Shown here: positions 23,768 to 26,274 of the stretch, piece by piece | Layout of the letters: each line of letters begins with the position of its first letter | Numbering within the stretch: position 1 is the first letter of the stretch | Origin: DATJAJ01 sp035622335 | GTDB taxonomy: Archaea > Thermoproteota > Nitrososphaeria > Nitrososphaerales > Gagatemarchaeaceae | Assembly (NCBI GenBank): GCA_035622335.1 | Contig: DASPVO010000085.1 | Location: 1-26,274, forward strand | DNA length: 26,274 nucleotides | Reading direction: 5' to 3' | Translations under genes and position numbers: made by a program | The notes under the pieces: generated by a model | Told to the model about the DNA's origin: nothing | Database searches by the model: none | Seen by the model: only the letters and a program-made list of their open reading frames with translations

Positions 23768-24910
23768 TTGCAGGGCGGCGACAGTTCCGAGAAAGCAAGT
23801 CCGTCTGAAGCTACTTCCTCCTTTCAGGAGCTAGTAACCGACATGTTCGATGCGCTGAAGTTCTCAGCCTTGGCGGACTCCTTCGACGAGAAGGCGGTCC
23901 TATCTCAGCATGACATGGAGAGACAGATCTCACGGGTCGACGACTTCAAGTTCGAAGTGATGCGCGCGCTGGACAGGCTCAGGGTCGAGACCCCGGGACA
24001 GGTCAACGCCGAGATCTCCGAGAGTCTTATCCAGCTACTTCAGGAGTCATCAAGCAAGGCCAAGGCGAGCCTCTCGAAGCGACTAGAGCAGACCACAGCC
24101 GAGTGCGCGTCGAGGTCCAAGACGGAGAGAGCGAAGGCCTTCAAGAGTCTGGAGGCTTTCCTCGCGGCCTCCCCGCTCCCCGAGTTAGACATGGTTGTCT
24201 CTGTCAAGTACACGGATGCGGAGTACGAAGCGAAGCAGAAGGAGAGTTCCGAGGGCGGGATCGAGTATGAGTTCACGATAGACCTCAAGCCCGTGAAGAT
24301 GTTCCAGAAGAAGATAGACTTCTACGGACTGGGGAAGGAACTCAGAATACCCGTTGAGACGAAGAAAGGATGGGGAAACAAGGACAAGGCGGTCTTCGAG
24401 GACGCTTCAAACTACGTCATGGATTCGGCCGAGCTTTCGCGCGATAGCCTCGTCTTGGACCTCGCGAAACCTGACTCCGAACGGCGCGCCAGGATAACCT
24501 ACTCGAGGGTTCCAGAGAGGAGGTTCGTCTCGGTGGAAGTGTCCGGCCAAGAGGGTATGCGCAACATCACCGCCGACCCCGTGCTTTCGAAGAGTCTTGA
24601 CGCGCAGTCGCTGCAGAACACGATGGAGTGGCTCTGGGCGTCGTTCTCGAAGGCCTCACTCAACAAGAAGACATTGACCTCCCTCAGGCTCGACGGCGAC
24701 GAGCAGTTGGCGAGACCGAACATACCCGAGCTCTTCAAGGCGGTCATGAGGGTCATGATGCCTGCATACCAGTCGGTCATCAACTCGATGTACGCGGGGC
24801 CTTCCAAGAGCGGCGGCATGGACATCCAGGAGCTGAGAAGGAGAGTCAAGGACCTGGGCACGGCTTCGGTCCCCGTCGCAGAGGCGTTGGGACTCCCCAG
24901 GACGGACTAG
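23768..24910 (+). CDS. Unknown protein cotranscribed with the cdvA-like gene
   Basis: No family is recognised. The 380 residues have a helical, charged N-terminal part (about 15-135, coiled-coil-like), a central beta-rich part (about 145-270) and a helical C-terminal part (about 275-375). There is no signal peptide or membrane segment. It lacks the features of CdvB (a basic ESCRT-III core with a short C-terminal MIM motif) and of CdvC (no AAA Walker motifs). The TTG at 23768 follows GGAGCGAG and lies only 19 bp after the cdvA stop, implying one transcript. It is therefore a candidate new division or membrane-remodelling factor. It meets the minus-strand gene tail to tail, both TAG stops sharing the CTAG at 24907-24910. 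Confidence 0.78.
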   Translation: MQGGDSSEKASPSEATSSFQELVTDMFDALKFSALADSFDEKAVLSQHDMERQISRVDDFKFEVMRALDRLRVETPGQVNAEISESLIQLLQESSSKAKASLSKRLEQTTAECASRSKTERAKAFKSLEAFLAASPLPELDMVVSVKYTDAEYEAKQKESSEGGIEYEFTIDLKPVKMFQKKIDFYGLGKELRIPVETKKGWGNKDKAVFEDASNYVMDSAELSRDSLVLDLAKPDSERRARITYSRVPERRFVSVEVSGQEGMRNITADPVLSKSLDAQSLQNTMEWLWASFSKASLNKKTLTSLRLDGDEQLARPNIPELFKAVMRVMMPAYQSVINSMYAGPSKSGGMDIQELRRRVKDLGTASVPVAEALGLPRTD

Positions 24911-25281
24911 TCCTTTGAGACGGCAGGATTTGACTGGTAGTATCTGTCCACCACGCCGAGCAGGTCTCTAACCTTCTCTGGTGGGAAATCCGCCTCGGCG
25001 GTTATCAGAACGGTCCTTCCCGCAGGTCGTGGAAACATAATCATCACGATCTTGTCTCTGTGAACCAGGATATAGTCGGCCGCACCGAGGGCTGCCTGCG
25101 CCGTGTCGTTCATCCCTCTGGTGACGACCACCTGCATGTCGACCCTCTGGGCGTCTGAGTCTGACTCCAACGACTTCACCCCCGGCCTCATTCCTCCCTC
25201 GGTAGCCCATCCTAGCTCATCGAGGACTGCGCAATATCTGATTCTTTTGTCGAACGCAAAAACCTTGTCCTGCATTCCCAA
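24907..25281 (-). CDS. Small thaumarchaeal-type protein, possibly roadblock/profilin-like
   Basis: The 124-aa protein begins with a strand/turn pattern (KRIRYCAVLDELGWATEGG), then a helix rich in Asp and Gln. A strand with RDKIVMIMFP and VLITAE follows, and a C-terminal helix. This order resembles small thaumarchaeal proteins with a roadblock/LC7-like or profilin-like layout that sense the state of an unknown partner (possibly the DUF6659 group; unverified). The TTG at 25281 or the ATG at 25275 can start it; the TATA-like element at 25316-25325 fits both. It shares this promoter region with the divergent aKMT-like gene and overlaps the 380-aa gene's stop by 4 bp. Confidence 0.75.
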   Translation of the reverse strand: MGMQDKVFAFDKRIRYCAVLDELGWATEGGMRPGVKSLESDSDAQRVDMQVVVTRGMNDTAQAALGAADYILVHRDKIVMIMFPRPAGRTVLITAEADFPPEKVRDLLGVVDRYYQSNPAVSKD

Positions 25282-25315
25282 ATTCGTGTTCGGCCTTCCC
25301 GCCGTGGGAAGAATC

Positions 25316-25325
25316 CATTATTAAG
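25316..25325. promoter_or_regulatory. AT-rich element between divergent genes (possible bidirectional TATA)
   Basis: CATTATTAAG reads CTTAATAATG on the other strand, giving a plausible TATA box in each direction. Starts would fall near 25347 (plus) and 25295 (minus), each about 14 nt from the assigned start codons at 25361 and 25281. Confidence 0.45.
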
Positions 25326-25360
25326 TTTCCTTGGCCTCTTGAAGAGAATCTCGAAGTTGA

Positions 25361-25942
25361 TTGAACGGCTGCGGTGGAGAAAGCGAGAAATCTCACTTTC
25401 TGTCTCCTCTCACGTTGCTTGACTCGGTAACTCAGGACCTAGGGGCACTCCTGGTCCTGGGGTCGTGCGTCTTGCTAGTCAGCGTTCTTTGGCCCGCGAT
25501 AATAGGGGCAGCGTGGACCCCGACTTCCTCCATTAACGTCAGCAAGATGCTCGACATGGCCCAGGTCGGGCCAGAGGACATCGTCTACGACTTGGGTTCA
25601 GGAGACGGGAGAATAATTATCGCAGCGGCAAAGAGGCACGTGGCCAGGGCCGTCGGCGTAGAAGCTGACCCGATACGCGTCGCGTTGTCCCGATTCCTCA
25701 TCTGGACGATGGGGCTCTCTGGGAGCGCCAAGGTCGTCTATGGCAACTTCTTCCATTCCGACATCTCTTCCGCCACCGTCGTAACTCTGTTCCTGACCCA
25801 GGGCACCAATCGACGGCTGAGGTCGAAGCTGCAGGGCGAGCTCCGAAAAGGGACAAGAGTCGTGAGCTACTCTTGGACGTTTGAAGGCTGGACCCCAACC
25901 AAATCTGACCCGTCGTCCCAAATATACCTCTACATCGTCTGA
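25361..25942 (+). CDS. aKMT-like protein lysine methyltransferase with N-terminal membrane helix
   Basis: The C-terminal 130 residues match the crenarchaeal lysine methyltransferase aKMT (Dot1-like fold), which modifies many surface lysines of cellular proteins. Seen are EDIVYDLGSGDGR (72-84, SAM motif I), the acidic E101 after strand 2, GNFF (128-131), the DIS-ATVVTLFL strand, the GTRVVSYS strand and a closing IYLYIV. Unlike the soluble Sulfolobus enzyme it carries about 55 extra N-terminal residues with a hydrophobic helix (about 27-50), so it is probably membrane-tethered. The TTG at 25361 is uncertain, but the hydrophobic helix is present with any of the upstream starts. It is divergent from the 124-aa gene. 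Substrate is unknown. Confidence 0.85.
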   Translation: MNGCGGESEKSHFLSPLTLLDSVTQDLGALLVLGSCVLLVSVLWPAIIGAAWTPTSSINVSKMLDMAQVGPEDIVYDLGSGDGRIIIAAAKRHVARAVGVEADPIRVALSRFLIWTMGLSGSAKVVYGNFFHSDISSATVVTLFLTQGTNRRLRSKLQGELRKGTRVVSYSWTFEGWTPTKSDPSSQIYLYIV

Positions 25943-26068
25943 CTGCTGCCTTCGACCCTTTGCGCGTGCCTGGGTCGGCGCGAAAGCACTGCATATTGCT
26001 GCTTAACGTATGCTCTTTCTCTCGCAATCCATCAGTAATTCAGTTCTGTGAATTCGTACTTCAAATTC

Positions 26069-26075
26069 TTTATAT
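26069..26075 (+). promoter_or_regulatory. TATA box of the gene at the right edge
   Basis: TTTATAT lies in the AT-rich tract 26058-26084. A start about 26 nt downstream (near 26098) would give an approximately 10-nt leader before the TTG at 26109. Confidence 0.5.
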
Positions 26076-26108
26076 CCGAAAAAACGGGTTGCAGAAATCC
26101 GAACTCAG

Positions 26109-26274
26109 TTGCCAGATCTCTTGGTCACCAAGCAGGGCCCGACATCGAAGGAATACAAATTCGAGGCGGAGTACGTGGACAGAGGAAAGGTTGAGGTTCG
26201 TCCCAGCGCGAAGTCTCTCGACGAGATCATCCAGGATCTCATAGGGGGAGAAGCAAAGGCTCGCGGATCCGTCT
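26109..26274 (+). CDS. 5' part of an unidentified gene (partial)
   Basis: An open frame begins at TTG 26109 (another TTG at 26121) and runs off the window, giving about 55 residues. They open with MPDLLVTKQG, then charged strands KEYKFEAEYV and GKVEVRP, then a helix LDEIIQDLIGG. Codon use matches the neighbouring genes and a TATA box is well placed upstream, so it is a real gene. The family is not recognised from this fragment; it starts in a cytoplasmic style with no signal peptide. Confidence 0.65.
   Translation, partial: MPDLLVTKQGPTSKEYKFEAEYVDRGKVEVRPSAKSLDEIIQDLIGGEAKARGSV

Noticed and set aside
23768..24910. CdvB (ESCRT-III) following cdvA, as in crenarchaea
   Set aside because: The protein has a central beta-rich part and no recognisable ESCRT-III core or MIM-like tail.
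25958..25986. GC-rich imperfect hairpin after the aKMT-like gene
   Set aside because: The stem needs bulges and lacks a following U-tract; archaeal termination relies mainly on U-runs.
1..26274. CRISPR arrays, tRNA or rRNA genes, insertion sequences
   Set aside because: No regularly spaced direct repeats, no cloverleaf with a GTTCRAAT-type T-loop, and no transposase-like protein or terminal repeats were seen on reading both strands.

Overview
The window reads as a GC-rich archaeal chromosome segment, most likely from a TACK-group archaeon related to Nitrososphaeria (Thaumarchaeota sensu lato). The grounds are a CdvA-type cell-division protein (PRC-barrel plus coiled coil), a homologue of the crenarchaeal lysine methyltransferase aKMT, KaiC-like single-domain ATPases, archaeal winged-helix regulators, a C2H2 mini-protein, archaeal TATA boxes about 25 nt before start codons (leaderless mRNAs), and many GTG/TTG starts with 4-bp stop/start overlaps. 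Exact placement within TACK is inference. No rRNA, tRNA, CRISPR array, transposase or integrase was seen.

Region 1 (1-4509): the 3' end of an unidentified gene, then a type IV-pilus/archaellum-type secretion ATPase translationally coupled to its polytopic platform protein (FlaJ/TadC type), then a membrane-anchored class I methyltransferase. Region 2 (4510-7366): a C2H2 zinc-finger mini-protein and an 816-residue surface stalk of about seven Ig-like repeats with a C-terminal membrane anchor.

Region 3 (7367-15175) is the most unusual part. It is a five-gene run in which each gene overlaps the next: a secreted/anchored ectodomain protein (315 aa), a large divergent FtsZ/tubulin-superfamily GTPase with a long coiled coil (887 aa), a multi-pass membrane protein with a long helical cytoplasmic tail (753 aa), a zinc-ribbon protein whose body looks like a degenerate FtsZ/tubulin fold (351 aa), and an unknown (249 aa). 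I read it as a candidate membrane-associated cytoskeletal or membrane-remodelling system. Its promoter region carries a 13-bp near-palindrome, a motif shared with the methyltransferase promoter, and a 9-bp stem whose loop holds the first start codons.

Region 4 (15192-21184): a minus-strand KaiC-like ATPase diverges from a plus-strand run encoding a two-HTH regulator (with an inverted repeat over its own TATA box), a UbiA-family prenyltransferase, a trans-polyprenyl diphosphate synthase, a second KaiC-like ATPase and a 7-TM protein with a DUF835-like (Walker-less RecA/KaiC-like) cytosolic domain. The isoprenoid pair probably makes a prenylated lipid or quinone. The KaiC/7-TM pair looks like a signalling module.

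Region 5 (21185-26274): a winged-helix regulator on the minus strand, two small helical proteins that may be related to each other, CdvA followed by an unknown 380-aa protein, a small minus-strand thaumarchaeal-type protein, an aKMT-like methyltransferase with an added N-terminal membrane helix, and the start of an unidentified gene that runs off the end.
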